A stretch of DNA of 6,258 nt from the NCBI GenBank assembly GCA_017961965.1, contig JAGCWG010000015.1:1-6258 (forward strand), read 5' to 3'. Position numbers and translations under genes: made by a program. Below, piece by piece: positions 5,875 to 6,258 of the stretch (the first letter of the stretch is position 1; each line of letters opens with the position of its first letter). Below the pieces are notes generated by a model. It saw only the letters and a list, made by a program, of their open reading frames with translations, searched no databases and was not told the DNA's origin. The stretch is from Bacteroidaceae bacterium. Its GTDB lineage: Bacteria > Bacteroidota > Bacteroidia > Bacteroidales > Bacteroidaceae.

Positions 5875-6258
5875 TTATGATTTTAAGAAACTTTCTGCTT
5901 TCTCTATGTCGCTTGCGTGGTCAACATCGAGAATTTTGCTCAACTGGTATGCCTTGAGTTTAAGTCCGTCAAAGACGAGCTGACGCTGGAAATTGCGCAT
6001 ACGTGACATCCCGCTGTTTATGCACTTGTCGAGAGTAGTGAAGGCTTTCTCGTTAAGACAATATATTCCGCCAGAGATGTATTTGCATACAGACTTACCG
6101 TCTTTGCCAGGTTCGCTTGCAGCAAAATTCTCGAGTGAGTCATGGAAACCAGTTATGTTCATTTTTGCATCTGTGGAGATATAGAGTGGCTTCTCGTCGT
6201 CAATATAGTCTGTGACAGCCATCATTCCGTCACCCACGTAAGCCTTGAAAGCATCAAT
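5875..6258 (-). CDS. Nucleotidyltransferase (NTP_transferase family), C-terminal part, 5' end outside the window
   Basis: The frame is open to the right edge and begins there with IDAFKAYVGDGMMAVTDYI, so the GTG at 6235-6237 is an internal Val and not a start. The 127 visible residues match the C-terminal half of MobA/sugar-phosphate-type nucleotidyltransferases: DEKPLYISTD followed by a strand-rich region, the SGGIYCLN motif (the family's aGiY segment), and the terminal KILDVDHASDIEKAESFL, which corresponds to the characteristic DVDtpeDlxxAe helix. The N-terminal GxGxR nucleotide-binding loop is outside the window. The family couples an NTP with a phosphorylated sugar, alcohol or similar compound to give an NDP-activated donor. 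Followed 3 nt later by the ATP-grasp gene and then by a CDP-alcohol phosphotransferase, it most plausibly makes a CDP-alcohol, though the nucleotide is an inference. A molybdopterin-type role is not supported by the neighbours. Confidence 0.8.
   Translation of the reverse strand: MDAFKAYVGDGMMAVTDYIDDEKPLYISTDAKMNITGFHDSLENFAASEPGKDGKSVCKYISGGIYCLNEKAFTTLDKCINSGMSRMRNFQRQLVFDGLKLKAYQLSKILDVDHASDIEKAESFLKS

Noticed and set aside
6235..6237. GTG as a start codon for a 120-residue protein at the right edge
   Set aside because: The frame stays open to 6258 and encodes plausible family sequence (IDAFKAY) before it; the visible part is only the C-terminal half of a nucleotidyltransferase, so the Val is internal.

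Overview
The window reads as chromosomal DNA from a Bacteroidota (Bacteroidales, Prevotella- or Bacteroides-like) bacterium. The signs are a DUF5686 outer-membrane protein with an N-terminal carboxypeptidase-regulatory-like domain (an architecture typical of that phylum), signal peptides ending in NA|Q, A-rich leaders with weak or no Shine-Dalgarno, and promoter candidates matching the Bacteroidota -7 element TAnnTTTG. Every gene I can support lies on the minus strand, so transcription runs from position 6258 towards 1.

In transcription order the layout is as follows. (1) 6258-5875: the C-terminal 127 residues of a nucleotidyltransferase whose start lies beyond the right edge. (2) 5871-5038: a 277-residue ATP-grasp-fold enzyme, 3 nt after the previous stop. 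(3) 5005-4028: a 325-residue multi-pass CDP-alcohol phosphotransferase. (4) 4027-3761: a 267-bp non-coding spacer with a G/C-rich hairpin, a three-unit 9-bp tandem repeat, a second small hairpin and imperfect terminal inverted repeats. (5) 3760-3020: a HAD-superfamily hydrolase-like protein. (6) 3019-2917: an intergenic region with a 13-bp perfect inverted repeat that overlaps a good promoter candidate. (7) 2916-307: the DUF5686 outer-membrane protein. (8) 306-69: an AT-rich intergenic region with a strong terminator-like hairpin and a -7 promoter element. (9) 68-1: the first codons of a secreted protein, visible only as a signal peptide that appears to begin at CTG.

The most interesting content is the enzyme cassette. 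The nucleotidyltransferase, ATP-grasp enzyme and CDP-alcohol phosphotransferase form a tight run, with the HAD protein downstream. Chemically this suggests activation of a phosphorylated alcohol as an NDP(CDP)-alcohol, its transfer by the membrane enzyme, and an ATP-dependent ligation or phosphorylation. The product could be an unusual polar lipid headgroup or a soluble phosphodiester; I cannot name the substrate. Two members depart from their textbook catalytic motifs. The CDP-alcohol phosphotransferase has its fourth Asp displaced by one position (D-x4-D instead of D-x3-D). The HAD protein has DYGGT in place of DxDGT, so the Asp+2 acid/base is Gly. The DUF5686 gene has its own promoter candidate and is probably a separate transcription unit.
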